Source: Prosapia bicincta (Eukaryota > Arthropoda > Insecta > Hemiptera > Cercopidae). From it: DNA of 64,000 nt. The notes beneath the pieces are model-generated. The model did no database searches. It worked only from the letters and a program-made list of their open reading frames with translations, and was not told the DNA's origin. The DNA is taken from the NCBI GenBank assembly GCA_036971475.1, contig JBAIZL010000002.1, positions 52,568,229-52,632,228 of the forward strand, read 5' to 3'. This document shows, piece by piece, positions 14,399-27,590 of the stretch; position 1 is the first letter of the stretch, and the number at the start of each line of letters is the position of its first letter. Position numbers and translations under genes: made by a program.

Positions 14399-14840
14399 CT
14401 AGCGTTACCCGGGCACGTTTCTGAGCCCGTAGTTATAATTTTAACAATAAGAAATGCAAATCAAACATCTAAATAGCTATATTTCATCTACTGAAGTGGT
14501 AGAGGATAGACAATGATTTCCTTCAATTCATTATGTGTATAAACATATTAATTTTAGGTGTCGAAACACGTGAGAACACAACATATAAATTATCCGTGGT
14601 AAAAGTTCGAATGTTTCAAATTTAATATAACAATGGTCAATGGTTGCCCTTGTGCCTTGTTTATAGTTATTGCGAATGCAAGCCGCAAAGGAAATTGTAG
14701 TCATTTGGAATCAATAGGTAGATCTGATGAATCATGGGATTAAGACCATATATCTTTTGAACTTTAGACCTCTGTTTTCTCCCTGGATCAAGTTGAGTGT
14801 CAAGTTTTTTTTGTGGGTATCCTGGTTGCCCTGCACAGTT
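14399..14840 (-). pseudogene. Helitron Pif1-type helicase C-terminus with 3' transposon end
   Basis: The minus-strand translation contains LQFPLRLAFAITINKAQGQP, the hallmark C-terminal motif of Helitron Rep/helicase proteins, followed by a degraded segment corresponding to the FSHGQLYVALSR region. Stops interrupt the frame. Downstream on the same strand, 14432-14399 has the classic Helitron terminus: an inverted repeat CGGGC / GCCCG forming a short hairpin, then GGTAACG and the terminal CTAG followed by T. The 5' part was not recognised in the window, so this is a truncated copy. Confidence 0.85.
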
Positions 14841-14849
14841 TGGGTTGAT

Positions 14850-16390
14850 TCAAATTTCGCATATTATCGGTGATCCGATTTTTAATATCAATAAGTGTGA
14901 TAGCAATAACTGTGCATAGAATTTAGCAATTATAAACAGTTATTATAATTATTAGGGACACTTTTTATAACTGCCACACAGATTTAAATAGCAAATACGA
15001 TTTTTTTCTCAGATACTGGAAACACGCGTTTCCTTTTAATTTATTAGTAAAAAAAGATAATTTAGTTCGTAAAATTTGGGAAACCTTATACTAGTTACAG
15101 GACCGATATATAATTTAATTTAATCTGAAAATTATTGACAGAAGTAATACGAAAAAATATTCTTATTTTAACCAGATGTTATACATTTCTCATGACATTA
15201 CATTTTCATTATTGGGTAGACCAAGTATATTCATTTTAAAGAAATTTCATAGACATAACGCCAGTATTATTCTACTATAGCTATTATTTTTCCAACCTAT
15301 AAGAAAGCTTTTGTAGTAGGAAATTTTATAAATCTTTTTAAGTCTGAAGGTAAAGCTAAAGATATGTAACATATATTTTAATTGTGATTACATAGTTTAA
15401 CCTTTTACTTACCGCCAGGCAATACTGGTATGGCCATTGATAAAAAAATATTAAAGCGTTTTGTTTAATGAAGTTAAAATCTTGTTATTTACTCATTCAA
15501 TAAACACTCAATCTGTCAATATTTTTGTATATGATATTATTTTTGTTTTGGTTTTTATATTAAGAGTAATTCACGTTAAATGATAATTAGAGATTTAAAA
15601 TGACAGTATTACAATTTTTATCACATGGCAAACAACCACTATTGACTGATATTTTATGCAGACGCTTTTCGCAATAGATCGGTGAATTATTTAATAGTTG
15701 TACGTGACTCACAATCCAACATTTAGTCTACTATTATTTATTTTCGGAAAAAACTACAAGATTAGGTTGAGATATATTCAACACTTATGGTTCAACACAT
15801 TGCTATATATGCTTTGCTCGTTGTAATCAAGAGCCTACTTACTGAAAGACATGGATAGAAAACATTTTTTGTTAAAAAATTGGAACTTGAAAGTGAAAAT
15901 ATTTTAACAGTTACATATTTTCTTTTAACGGTATGGCAGGAAGGGAAAAATGTTTAACTCTGAATGGAGAAAATATCATAGGCAGTTGAACAGATTGGAA
16001 CATCTTATAGTAAAGAAAAATATAACCTACATCTATCAGACTTAATTGAAAATTCGATATCATTACAAAAGAAGAAAACTAAATTTACTAATACAACTTG
16101 TATTGCTACCTAAGGGTTAAAATAAAATCATTTAAATTTTAGCATGCATTGATGACGACCGACTGGACGATAAAATAATTTTCTATTGATAATTTACTGT
16201 TATGCTCGACCTGAGGTAGAAAACGAAATTTCTTTTTACTTAATGTTTAACTAATAACGTCTTTTAATTGTATTTTTATTTTGTGGAATCAACATATTCC
16301 TTGCACTATAATAAAACCAATTATCTTTATTTTTTTATAAATCCTACAACTTTTAAATTAACAAACTTGAATCTTATTGAATATATAAAT
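14850..16390. other. AT-rich spacer with one Penelope-flank fragment
   Basis: The only recognisable element is at about 15655-15715. It contains GCAGACGCTTTTCGCAATAG and resembles the 3' flank of the Penelope fragments at 11500 and 57870. The rest shows no supportable feature. Confidence 0.4.
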
Positions 16391-16391
16391 T

Positions 16392-16590
<199 letters not shown>

Positions 16591-17169
16591 AGGGAATAAT
16601 TTATATGATTACAACAAAGAGGATTTATGTTTGTTTTTTTTTGAGATGTGAGATTCACAGTATTCAAAAACGATTGTTTTGACAAGTTATCATTATGGAT
16701 TGTTCCAGAAATCATTTAAAATTCAATGTTTTCTACTATTTTTTGAGATGCTCGGTTGGTTTGAATTATAAAAGTTTAGTCTGTTTTTTTTTTGCTTTTT
16801 TTGTCTACAGAAGATGTAAATAAGTTCTACTCATTGCAGATGAATATGTAAAAATACTAATATTTAAATAACAAAAGTTTTCAAACTGAACTAATATTAT
16901 TATGTGAATGTTATTTTTGCCTTTATTAAGTAATAGAAAATATATGGTAACTTTGAACAACAACATTTTGGTTTTTGTTTGTTACAAGAACTAAAATAGC
17001 GAAATATTATAATACTTTGGACACTGATTTCAAATATGAAAACGGTTTCATTCCATCAGGTATAATGTTTCTTTGTATTAAGCAATAATATTTTCGAAAA
17101 ACACATTTTACCATTGTATAACTATGTGATCGATATGGGCAATTTTAGCATACTTAAAATTTGTTTATT
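16591..17169. other. AT-rich spacer, no feature seen
   Basis: Nothing supportable was recognised. Confidence 0.5.
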
Positions 17170-17900
17170 CTCCTGTAACTACATCAGTATTGATGTTCCA
17201 GTAGTATACAGCCATCATTCTTGTACTTCACTCTCACTGGTAGCATTTCTATAGAGTGGGTATTATCTGGTGAAAGCATTCACAATGTTCATCACTCACA
17301 GATCCGAGATTTCGGGAGAAAGAAATCCAGATTTGAATCCAAGAAGTGAACATTTAGTGACATATTACAGGTGAGTGCGTTATAGTTTTTTAAAAGCACA
17401 GTTACAAGTCGTTTGTAGTTATCAGCCCTGTAAGTTCCTAGGAAGTTCTTAAAAATCTTCCTAAATGGTTCCCAAGCAGCAACTTGACAGTTATCAATTT
17501 CTTTTTTATATCACTTAAAACATTTTTATATGAGGCAACAAGTATACCTTCTTTTATGTTAGCTTCACTTAGCTTAAGGAACTTGTTTCTTAGAAACTGA
17601 AATCCATTTCCTCACAATCCACGGATTTACACAATTTTTCATCAAGCTTAGTTAAATGTGACTTATGAAACTTAGTTTTCAGGACTTACCAGGGCTGGAT
17701 GTACAACAGTTTTTTCTCTCACAGTCAATCTTTCTGATTTTGGCCATTCATTTTTAACGTAGTGAATAATCCTGTGTGCTGACTGTCCTACACACAAGAG
17801 AACAACATTTCGTATACTCAAGTTTTCAACCAAGTAACAGCGCTATCACTATCAGGTCTCTTCAAACACATTATAACTGTTTCTCATGCCTAATCATATC
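17170..17900 (-). pseudogene. Decayed transposon-type ORF (SDEHGERFHQ family)
   Basis: The minus strand gives discontinuous segments: REKTVVHPALVSPEN, GNGFQFLRNKFLKLSEANIK, ICHMFTSWIQIWISF-like, and SVSDEHCECFHQ. The last resembles the SDEHGERFHQDI block of a multi-copy ORF that I remember as common and uncharacterised in arthropod genomes and probably transposon-derived. Several frameshifts and stops are needed to read it. No catalytic residues can be assigned. The family identification is from memory of the motif and is only moderately secure. Confidence 0.45.
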
Positions 17901-17944
17901 CAACATAAATTTCATGTTTTTGTAAGTCTCTTCATGTTTATATA

Positions 17945-18112
17945 ATAAAAATGTACTTGACTAAGTGAATACGTAATGGCTTACATGCTGACGCGTTTCA
18001 AAACATTCGCTCCTTTTACGAAGCTAATCCCCCACTCGAGTAGTTAAAAGGAACGTATAATTTGAAACGCGTCAGAAAGTAAGCCATTACGTATTCACTT
18101 AGATAAGTAGCT
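17945..18112. repeat. Foldback repeat with GAAACGCGTC ends
   Basis: Two arms of roughly 60-65 bp (about 17957-18020 and 18045-18110) are inverted copies: AGTGAATACGTAATGGCTTA on the left is matched by its complement on the right. The inner ends carry GACGCGTTTCAAA and its complement. GAAACGCGTC is the usual 3' end of Penelope hammerhead ribozymes, but no CUGANGA core was found here. It is probably a remnant of a Penelope terminal repeat. Confidence 0.8.
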
Positions 18113-19430
18113 TTTAATTATAGCTTAATCAGTGAATTTAAGATGGTTAAATCAAGCATCTCCTTCATGTTTGTTGCAAGAGCTAATGTGTATTTATTTC
18201 CTACATGAAGAAAGATTGCTTTCAAGGTATATTTTGAGGAGTCTATAAGAAGACTTCACTCGTCAGGGTGGTGAAGATGTCAGGAGCTGCAGGTAAAGAG
18301 TCGACATCATGACAGTACACTAAGTCCTTACACCAAACATTACATCACTCTTGCGGTTTGATTAATGGGTCATGTAATCGTACTCTTACCGCATGGCGTA
18401 CTCTATATAATAACATTAACTTTATTGTTTACATGGCTAGTAATGAGCCTGAATTGAATTAAGTAGTTATTTTACTTTTTTTGTATCATTATAATTGCAG
18501 TGACATATAATAAATTAATTAGACACATGTATATTATACTCACATAGTTGTACATGCCCTGCATGAGCTACCAGTAATGGAGGAAGAAGTATTAAAAATA
18601 AACTAAGCTTTACGAAGAAATTCTGACTTCATATTTGTATTCAGCGCTCAAAATTACTCTCAGTATGATTTTTCTCAAATAGGACTCAGTAAATATTACA
18701 CATGCAACTAAATCATTTTTATATGATAGTCATGAAACGTCCAAATTTTACTATGTTGGACATATACAAATCAATGAGTATCATAGAAAAATTGAACCGT
18801 TTTCTAACATAATTCAAACTAGTCTGATTATGTGGCGTGTTTCAATATGTATTAAATATTTTACACTGTATTTGTCTGTAGTAATCCTAACTAATAGAAA
18901 GGTGATTTCTATTTTTAAAATATTTTAGTTAATAGAATATTAAAATAGTAGCTTTAGCTACTTAAACTTCCAAACTCTTGCGAAAAAAATAGAAAAAATT
19001 TAATCTTTTATGATTTGCTCTAAAATAATAATATCAAATAAATATTAGCTTTAAAGTGGTTTAACGTTTACCATAAATAGTTTTACAATTGGTTTATTTC
19101 TTCCTTTTAGCTACCTTGTATTTTATCGTTGGTTCATGACATATTAGGCCGTATTAGGATTTTATTTCTACAACTTTATGGACAAACTGAATAATCAATA
19201 AGATATTTAAAAAAATACAGGATTTGTAAACCTCAGTACTTGTCAATTTTAACCTGGATAATTAATAGTTTAATTATAAGGAAACCGTTTTATTTGAAGC
19301 TAGCAATGACCTCAAATGCATTTTGCCAGCATGGCTTCAGATAAGTGTAAGATGTACGTACGTTGCTGCTGACGTCTTTACAAAAAACGTTAGGCAATAA
19401 CTGTTTAGATAAAGTCTATTGCAAAAACCC
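18113..19430. other. AT-rich spacer upstream of gene 1
   Basis: No repeat or coding feature was recognised. Confidence 0.45.
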
Positions 19431-19433
19431 TCA

Positions 19434-19442
19434 TATTTATAG
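19434..19442 (+). promoter_or_regulatory. Possible TATA element of gene 1
   Basis: TATTTATAG lies about 75 bp before the predicted start codon. A transcription start about 30 bp downstream (near 19465-19472) would exclude the short upstream frame at 19450-19479. It is inferred from position only; in AT-rich DNA such matches are common. Confidence 0.3.
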
Positions 19443-19512
19443 CACGTAAATGAAAGTGTTTTATCCTGTTTTCATATAAGGTCATCTTGTGAAAGTTGGT
19501 TACTTTGTATCA

Positions 19513-19552
19513 ATGATGTTGTTGCTAAAGCTGTTCCTGTTCTTTTGTCTGT
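19513..19552 (+). CDS. Gene 1 exon 1: signal peptide
   Basis: ATG at 19513 opens MMLLLKLFLFFCL, a short hydrophobic signal-peptide core, and runs into a perfect GTAAGT donor at 19553. The exon ends in phase 1 with a T. The next candidate exon (34972) starts with GT in phase 1, so the joined codon is TGT (Cys) and the sequence continues EAIVEADNR, a plausible signal-peptidase region. Phase-1 introns after the signal peptide are usual in secreted Kazal proteins. The intron would be about 15.4 kb. The exon is too short for ordinary ORF detection. It is supported by consensus donor, phase agreement and peptide character, not by transcript data. Confidence 0.55.
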
Positions 19553-21298
19553 GTAAGTTGAAAACAAACATTACATTTCCTAAATATATTTACTCAGTAC
19601 GTAATTAATCTATAAATATTACTCGTTTACATTACTAACCCGTTTACGTTTTCTGTGATAAACAATCTAGAAAAATATTTAAAATTACTTATATACAAAA
19701 ATATTTGGCAGTAATAATAATAGTAAGATTATCCTTTCAGGTCTCATAAGGAATTCTAAGAGACACATGTATGTATACTCTTTTGTAAACAACTCTGGTT
19801 TCAAAAAAAATAACCATTCGTAGAACGATGAGACTATTTTCCAATACTTGAGATTCTGTTTCAGTTTCAGTTTTTTTTAGCAGAAGCAACTAAATTTGAA
19901 AGCTATTTATTTCTCAACATTTTTCACTTAGTGATATAATATTTTATAAAATATAAAATTAAAATTAAACAACAGGTTTTAAAAACTAATTTTATGTGGG
20001 TGAAATACAAAAATAGTGTCTATTTTTTATTGGTAATAATTAAATTAATCATTTAGATTTTTAAAATATTATTTATTGAACATAACTTAACAATGAGAAA
20101 CGTTTCCCTTGATTCTAGAAAATTTAAATTAATTTATTTATAATAGTGATTAAACATAATTGAAGTAAAGTTGGTTGTTCATCTATTATGGAAGTACATT
20201 AGCAGCTAGTCAGAAGACAAATATCATTATTAATTTTTTACCTATAGGCCTACTGTTTGTTCATGAAATAAATGCAAACCGCCACTGTCAGAATTACGAA
20301 AGTGTTTCTATGTATTTTTACTATCTACGAACATAAATTGTACAAATTTCCTAAGATACTAATTTTACAAGTTATCATTTCCGAAATAACTATATACATA
20401 TGGATTTATTGAAAAACTTATTTTTTAAAAATATGTTTAAAATCTTTCAAAATTTTTTTGTTAATTAAAAATCGTGACGACACATTCGTGAATAACATAT
20501 TGACCTGTGACTAGTTGGTTTTTAATTTCGACTTTTTATAGCCTTCTAATAATTTACTTGTTATCATCATTAAAGCTATCTTAACATTCAACTATGTTAA
20601 TTACAAGCATTATAGTAATGTACGCAATAAATTATTGAGCATGATGGATGTAGAAATAAAAGGTAAACTATTAGAAATAGTTTGCATCATTTCGGCGTAA
20701 TATCTTCTGAATGTCTGAAATTACAAAACATTTGTTTTTCCAAGATAGATAGAAGATACGTATGTATAATTTCTCTTAATATGCTCTGTAATTTAATTTC
20801 TGCTCAATTTAAATAAACATTTGAATGGTCACTATTAGAATTTATATATATATATATATATATTGAGATCTAATATTTGTAATTTAAATTTTGGAATTGA
20901 GTAAATATATCAGCTGTAGACATTGATAGATTTATTATACTCACCATCCCCTGGGATCAGAGACAATCTGAATTTAAGTTTTAAAAAATCAAACTACTCA
21001 TTAATGGTTTTGTAATGAAAGAAATATAGCGTTCAAAGAACGTTAGCATGAAAGACCGTACTAAGCCTTTGTGTTTTTATAATTCCTTTGAAATTATTCA
21101 TTCAGGAAAACTCCAAGCTTTGAATTTTTGATCCTTAAATATGTAAATATGTTGTGAAGTAACATTATATTCGAAACTATTTTAAAGGTAATGCTACCCG
21201 TGTACAGTTTTTCTTCTATTTTTTACTGAAATTATTTATTTTTAACACTTTATTTTTAACAATAATTTGAGTAATCTCAATTTTGGAGGAAATAAAAA
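19553..21298. other. Gene 1 intron 1, first part
   Basis: AT-rich, with a short TA run at 20843-20863. No coding or repeat feature was recognised otherwise. Confidence 0.45.
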
Positions 21299-21301
<3 letters not shown>

Positions 21302-21366
<65 letters not shown>

Positions 21367-22552
21367 CAATATAGTGTAACACTCTTAAAAATAAGGTGTT
21401 ACATATAAATTCATTTATATATTTGATTTTTATTTAATAATTATATCGTTCCAATATAAAAGAAAATATTTGTTTTATTGTTGCACATTGTGAAGCTAGC
21501 ATAGATAGTAGCGCCCCTAGCGGGTAAAAATGTAAAATATTGTACGAGTTAGTAACTCAGGGTAATTAACTGACATCACCTCATGTGACGTAAGCATGGT
21601 CTGATATCGCCTGATCTGATGGACCAATCAAAAAATTCGAAATAATAACCAAGGGTGGGAAATTCCGTTGGCGTGCCCATGCAGAAGCCCCACTTCTCAA
21701 ATCGTCTCCGAACGAGACAGACGTGATGGCATTTTCGGACGTAACCTACAAATTTATAAGCTTCCAGTATTTAAAATTTAAGATGTCAAGGCCGGTACCA
21801 ATATTTATTATCGCAACAAAAGAAGACGTCAGAAGCGATTATTTATGTATTCCAAATAAGTAAAGGTTTATATCATTTTGTATAAGAGCGCTGTGATTCC
21901 AGGAGCGATGTGCAGTGATTAGTGATTCCAAAAGCCATGGGCAATGTTTAATATGTGTTAAAGTGTTTTAAAAAAAAGTAATGTGCACAACCAGGTACGT
22001 TCTAGATGATAATAAAGAAAATGTATTTTAATGTTAACTAAGTTGAAGAATGTTTAATAGATAAACGGTTAACACATGAACGGTAGAAATTGTCCTTTGA
22101 ATATTAATTTCTAAAATTGGAAAACTTAAGTTACTATCTTCTCGATAAATATAATTTTAAAGGTTAATAAGTAATTAAAATGTATGGAATAATTAGCAGT
22201 AATTAAAAGTAAATTACTCGACATATTGCTGTCTTTTGTTCTACTGTAATTTGTCACTGATTAATAAATTGTATAACTTGTACTTTAAAAGCTTTTAATT
22301 TTCATTTCCCAAGTAACCTAGTCCGTTACAATAGGTTGTTCAAATACAAGAATATTTATTATTTTATATCCAAAGCTTTTCGTTGGCAAACAGTACCAAC
22401 ATCATCCTGTTTGCCAACGAAAAGCTTTGGATATAAAATAATAAATATTCTTGTATTTGAACAGCCTATTGTTGTTTTAAATTATTAAACAAGAAAACGT
22501 AATGTATATATATATATATATATATTTATATTATATATTTATATATAAATAT

Positions 22553-22628
<76 letters not shown>
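21302..22628. repeat. TA-bounded foldback carrying a nested LTR
   Basis: The structure is (TA)n (21302-21360), left arm, loop, right arm (about 22405-22490), (TA)n (22503-22628). The arms are near-perfect inverted copies of about 60 bp around CCAAAGCTTTTCGTTGGC, and they extend outward into TTAAAACAA...ATAGG. The left arm is split at ATAG by a solo LTR (21375-22330). The core CCAACGAAAAGCTTTGG is shared with the hammerhead-bearing foldback at 39303-39556, but here the CUGAUGA part is disrupted (AGGATGA on the minus strand), so this copy is not expected to be an active ribozyme. Confidence 0.85.
21375..22330. mobile_element. Solo LTR, Gypsy-type, with 4-bp target duplication
   Basis: A 956-bp element beginning TGTAACAC and ending CCGTTACA, with TG...CA termini and short inverted ends (TGTAAC/GTTACA). 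It is flanked by ATAG on both sides (21371-21374 and 22331-22334), a 4-bp target site duplication as usual for Ty3/Gypsy. A second copy at 58259-59198 confirms the left boundary. No internal primer-binding site, gag or pol adjoins it, so it is a solo LTR left by recombination. A short TGTAACAC...GTGTTACA inverted repeat lies within the first 30 bp. Confidence 0.85.
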
Positions 22629-22636
<8 letters not shown>

Positions 22637-22989
22637 CCCGCTATCAATATGGCAGCATTTCATTTTGCAAACATATGGCAGCCACTTGAGAGAGTGAAGT
22701 ATATATGTTTTTCGTCGTGTATAATTTATTTCTAATAAACATTATACTACTCCATATACTTTAATTTCATAAAATCTTAAAAATACAAAATTGGCGACTG
22801 TCTCACTAGTCAAATGTTTAGACTGTAATTCACTGGGTGTGTGTAATCACAGTGAAAAAATAAACATTATTATGGCCCTTCTTCATTTCAGCTGGCCAAT
22901 TATTTACTCAACTAACATAACTCCTGGTTGTTAGTTTTCATAAACGTGTACAACTATCGAAAGCTGACGGGGATACAAGTGTGTGCCTC
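22629..22989. other. Spacer between foldback and satellite
   Basis: No feature was recognised. Confidence 0.45.
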
Positions 22990-24640
22990 TACAGGAGTAG
23001 CAAAAATATCAATTAGGGTAGGATATCAGAACCCCAAAAAAGCTAGGAAATAATCAATTGGGGTGTTTTTAAGGATGCTGAGTCCACTACTGTGAACAAA
23101 ATAAAACGGGGATGAACGGGTTGGGCTCTATGGGAGTTGTAAAGGAGTGACTTGGGGTCAAAATGAAAGAAGGCAAAAAAAACTAGAAAATGATCAGTCG
23201 GAGGGTTTTAACGGTGCTGAGTCTTTTACCGTTAACGAACGTCATAGGGATACATGGGTGATCCTCTATGGGAGTAGCAAATAATGATTTGGAGTATAAA
23301 AGTGAGAAGGCAAAACAAAGCTAGAATATGATCAATTGTAGTGTTTTGGAGGTAGCTGAGTCCAATACCGTCTTCCATATTAATCGGGAATGAACGGATG
23401 TGGCTCTACGGGAGTAGAAAATTAGTGAATTGGGGTACAATTGTCATAAGGCAAAAAACAATTGAAAATGATCATTCGGATGGGTTTTAATGGCGCCGAG
23501 TCATTCACCGTTATCGAACGTCAATGGGGATACACGGGTGACCTTCTATGGGAGTAGCTAACGATGAATTGGGGTATAATTGTGAGAAAGCAAAACAAAG
23601 TTAGAAAATGATCAATCGTAGTGTTTTGGAGGTTGCTGAGTAATATAGCGTCTTCAATTATATAAGGGGATGCACGGGTGTGGCGCTACGGGAGTAGAAA
23701 AAGGGTCAATTGGGATAAAATTGTCAGAAGGAAAAAAAACCATGGACAATAATCACTCGGGGGATTTTAATGGTGCTTAATCTTTATCCATTATCGAACC
23801 TCATGGGGATACACGGGTGATCCTCTATGGGAGTAGCAAATGATGATTTGGAGTATAAATGTGGGAAGGCAAAACAAAGCTAGAATATGATCAATCGTAT
23901 TGTTTTGGAGGTAGCTGAGTCTAATACCGTCTCCCATATTAATCAGAAATGCACGGATGTGGCTCTACGGGAGTAGAAAATAAGTGAATTGGGGTACAAT
24001 TTTCAGAAGGCAAAAAAACAATTGAAAATGATCATTCGGATGGGTTTTAATGGCGCCGAGTCATTCACTGTTATCGAACGTCAATGGGGATACACGGGTG
24101 ACCCTCTATGGGAGTAGCTAACGATGAATTGGGGTATAATTGTGAGAAAGCAAAACAAAGTTAGAAAATGATCAATCGTAGTGTTTTGGAGGTTGCTGAG
24201 TAAAATACCGTCTTCAATATTATAAGGGGATGCACAGGTGTGGCGCTATGGGAGTAGAAAAAGGGTCAATTGGGGTAAAATAGTCAGAAGGCAAAAAAAA
24301 CCATGGAAAATGATCACTCCGTGGGTTTTTATGGTGCTGAGTCTTTTACCATTATCGAACGTCATGGGGATACACGGATGATCCTCTATGGGAGTAGCAA
24401 ATGATGATTTGGAGTATAAATGTGAGAAGGCAAAACAAAGCTAGAAAATGATCAATCGTAGTGTTTTGGAAGGTGCTTAGTCCAATACCGTCTTCAATAT
24501 TAAACGCGGATACAATGGTGTGCCTCTACGGGACTAGAAAAAGTATGATTGGGGGTAACATTAGCAGAAGACAACATAACAAGAAAAAATGTTCACTCGG
24601 GTCTTTTAATGTTGCTGTCTATGGCTTGTAAAGTGAAACA
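22990..24640. repeat. 140-bp tandem satellite, array 2 (inverted, diverged)
   Basis: GGGAGTAG-type motifs recur at about 23268, 23408, 23549, 23690, 23829, 23969, 24110, 24250, 24391 and 24532, a strict spacing of 140-141 bp. The reverse complement of a unit aligns with array 1: TTTTACCCCAATTGACCC, then CGTAGAGCCACACCCGT, CATCCCC, ACTCAGCA and CTCCAAAA. The arrays are therefore one family in opposite orientations. Subtypes defined by the bases after GGGAGTAG repeat every fourth unit (CAAATGATG at 23829 and 24391), a higher-order period of about 561 bp. No palindromic tail or recombinase flank was found beside this array. Confidence 0.9.
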
Positions 24641-24649
24641 TTCAACCAA

Positions 24650-26394
24650 ATAAGATTTTATTTTGGTATTTTTATCTTTTGGAGGAAATGAACTAGCTGA
24701 AGTAAATAGATATTATCATGAAGTAACTATCTTGGTCCCTGTCACACGATTAAAACTGATAATACTGAATGATGTGGTCATCCTTCAGAGATCGAAAATA
24801 AACATTACACAAACACGTTCATGACGGGTTCGATTCCAGGCGCTAATTGGTCACGTGTTACAATGTGAAATTTATACCACCATTTCTCCATCTACTTACA
24901 ACATACAACCACACGGGATGTCTCTTTACAATCAGTTTCGTTTCGGCTACAATAGTACATAGTTGTCTTAGAAATTGTCACATTGATTGTTACAATTCTA
25001 TTATTTGTTGTTATTTTTAATATGAATTAACGAAATGAAACTTAACATATTTATTGTTTTTAATAAAAAGAAATGTTCACAAATAAATTTAAACCCTCAA
25101 TTTAAGTCATTTCTTTATTTAGGTTAGTACACACGGCACTGTCTTATAAAAGGTATTAATCTCTTTTACGTATGTTTGGAAAAAAAGGGAGACACTTGCT
25201 AAATCTATGCCTTACGGGTCGCGTTCCTCGTGTCGGTTTCTTCCAGGACATTGGAAAAAATTAAAATTAATAAATCCACCGCCGCTAGGTTGCTATTTTA
25301 AAATTTCCCCGCCCCATTGAAGGTGTTCAGTGCTCTGTCGAATTTTAGGAATAGTTCTCCAGTTCTGTCAGTAAACATAGTGTCATAGTAACCAAAATAC
25401 GGGAGTGCAAGTAGACGATTGTATTGTGAATCAGCAGGTTAGGTGTAGACCGGTATCCGTCGATCCTCTGGATTGGTTACATGTTTTCAAACCCCTCAAT
25501 AGATCTGCAACTAAATGAACGGTTTCATCTTTAACAATATTCAATCTAGATTTCCAGGCGTGCACTGCACGGGATAAGGGATAAAGGCTTTTTTCTTCTG
25601 AATTTCTCATTTAATTATCAGTCTTATAGTTAGTACACTAACTCCTCCTATATCCTTACTTTACGAAAGTACATTTATTCTCATTAAAATTATTTTATCT
25701 CATTGAGTTTTCTGCCACAATTTTTAAAATCTATTTCTTTCATGTTACAATGTTTCAAGAGTGTTTGCAGTTTAAGAACGATTTTGCAGAATGTTTAGAC
25801 TAATTCATCGAATTTTCTTCAAGATTTCTTCTTCAGTGTATTATAAAAATGAAAACTTCAATTTTAAGTTTTTACTGCTCGTAAAAAAATAATAAAGGAT
25901 AAGTAAAAGGTTTGCATAAAGTTTATTTACAGTAAGTTTTTAAAGTTAGGCCTATAGTAGAAAAACAACAAATATTGTATCACCTTTACCTCAGGTAGGT
26001 AACCAGAAAAATCTACCTATATTGTACATTGTAAATAAAAGAAGGCTTTTATTTGGTCGAATCTCATCTAATGTTATATTCTTGTTCACGTTGGCCCATT
26101 GAACACGTCTCTACTTTATAGGTTCAAACAAGCACAAATTACCATTTTCGAATAAAAAAATTAAACATTCAAATAATAGTATTTCTGTACTTACGACAGC
26201 CAAATGTAACAAAAAAACTGTTTTATTTTTCTGTGAGCATATGCTTTAATAGGGTGCATATAGTATCCTATCAAGGAGTAAAATTTTCACGAAGATATGA
26301 AATTTTAGTGCCAATACCAATTAGTAGTCTATAAATATTTTACCAAGATAAGGGCAAAACATTTTAAGTATTTATTCAATGATTCATGTATCAT
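24650..26394. other. Gene 1 intron 1, no gene seen
   Basis: AT-rich, with a more GC-rich patch at about 25190-25570 that shows no open frame I recognise. A GGTTCGATTCC box occurs at 24828-24838 without a tRNA fold. Confidence 0.4.
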
Positions 26395-26600
26395 AGGTGG
26401 TTTTGTGCCAATAAAACTAGAGAGCAGTTAAGGCGGTTTAAGCAATGGTAAATATACTTCTTTACTTCTACATCTCTAAAGAATATAATATTATGTAAGG
26501 ATATAGTTCTTCCCAATGTATATTGCATTGTAGCTAGTCATCACGGTGAAAAACGATTTCGGTAAGCAATGTAATTCATCTATTTTATTTATCCACCATA
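26395..26600. repeat. Inverted fragment of the recombinase repeat
   Basis: This segment is the reverse complement of about 360-560: it shares GTTTAAGCAATGGTAAATAT, TCTACATCTCT and GATATAGTTCTTCCCAATGT. It is a third partial copy of the recombinase-bearing repeat, about 1 kb upstream of copy B and in the opposite orientation. Confidence 0.85.
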
Positions 26601-27590
26601 TTTGAGTTATAAGTTATTATAGGTACAATTGTGTTTGAGTAAAGACCTATTTTTTCTAAAAGTTCTTCTTTAACTACATTCATTAAATTTTCCTGGTAGT
26701 CGTTGTTGCCAGGTTATAAAAATTATTTAATTCCTCCCTTAGATATGTTTCTAAAAGATGACATTTCAACTTGACTGTGATGTTACTTTCATCAAGACAT
26801 GTTGAATGCACCTGAAAATATATCTGATAAGATTCAAGTATATTTTAATCTTCTTCTTTAATTCTATCTTTAACCGTATCCCTCCTGGCTCGCATATCTA
26901 CAATTTGATTTATTATTATTATTATGGTGAAAACATTTACAAATATTTTGGCGAATATAGCTGAGGAACTAGTCTTCAAAAACTAGCTGTAAAATAGCGT
27001 TATGCAGAGTGACAGAATTAAATTAGTCACTATGATGGTATTTCTTGTTAAAGAAACAAGACGTAAAAAATGACTGTTTTGTAGATTTTTTTTCACTTTA
27101 AAAAATTTCTCATTTCTTCGGTCGACATGTTACATACATTTTTATAGTTAGTATCAGAATGAATTTAGTTCGTTCGGCTGTGTCTAATCTCTAGACAAAG
27201 TCTGCTAATACTCAATCACTTCTCAAAACTGTCTCCTTTGTTTATATATTTTACGAATCCTACTACTAGCAATACCAGTTAATAAATAACTCCTAATTAC
27301 AAACTTAATATTTCAATTTGAATATTCTCTGTTTTTCGTTGATAGAAAATTACTTCAGTTAAGCAACCCTAACCAAGAGCTTATAAAACGTTTTGTAGTC
27401 AATCTTTAGACGTTGATAATCATAAATATTTACTACCGATGATCACGGTAATTTTTCACTATACTTTAGATTTACTGAAATTTTACTGATAATCTCGTTT
27501 CATTTTCATGGTAGGCGAACAAAAAGACTATCTACTATCAAAACATTGGGCGTCCTGATAAAGATTACAACGGGCATCGGCTTTTTTTTA
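26601..27590. other. Gene 1 intron 1, no feature seen
   Basis: AT-rich with a short ATT run near 26910. Nothing supportable was recognised. Confidence 0.45.

Noticed and set aside
24780..24860. GGTTCGATTCC B box suggesting a tRNA gene
   Set aside because: No pairing acceptor, D or anticodon stems could be drawn at the right distances; at most a SINE trace.
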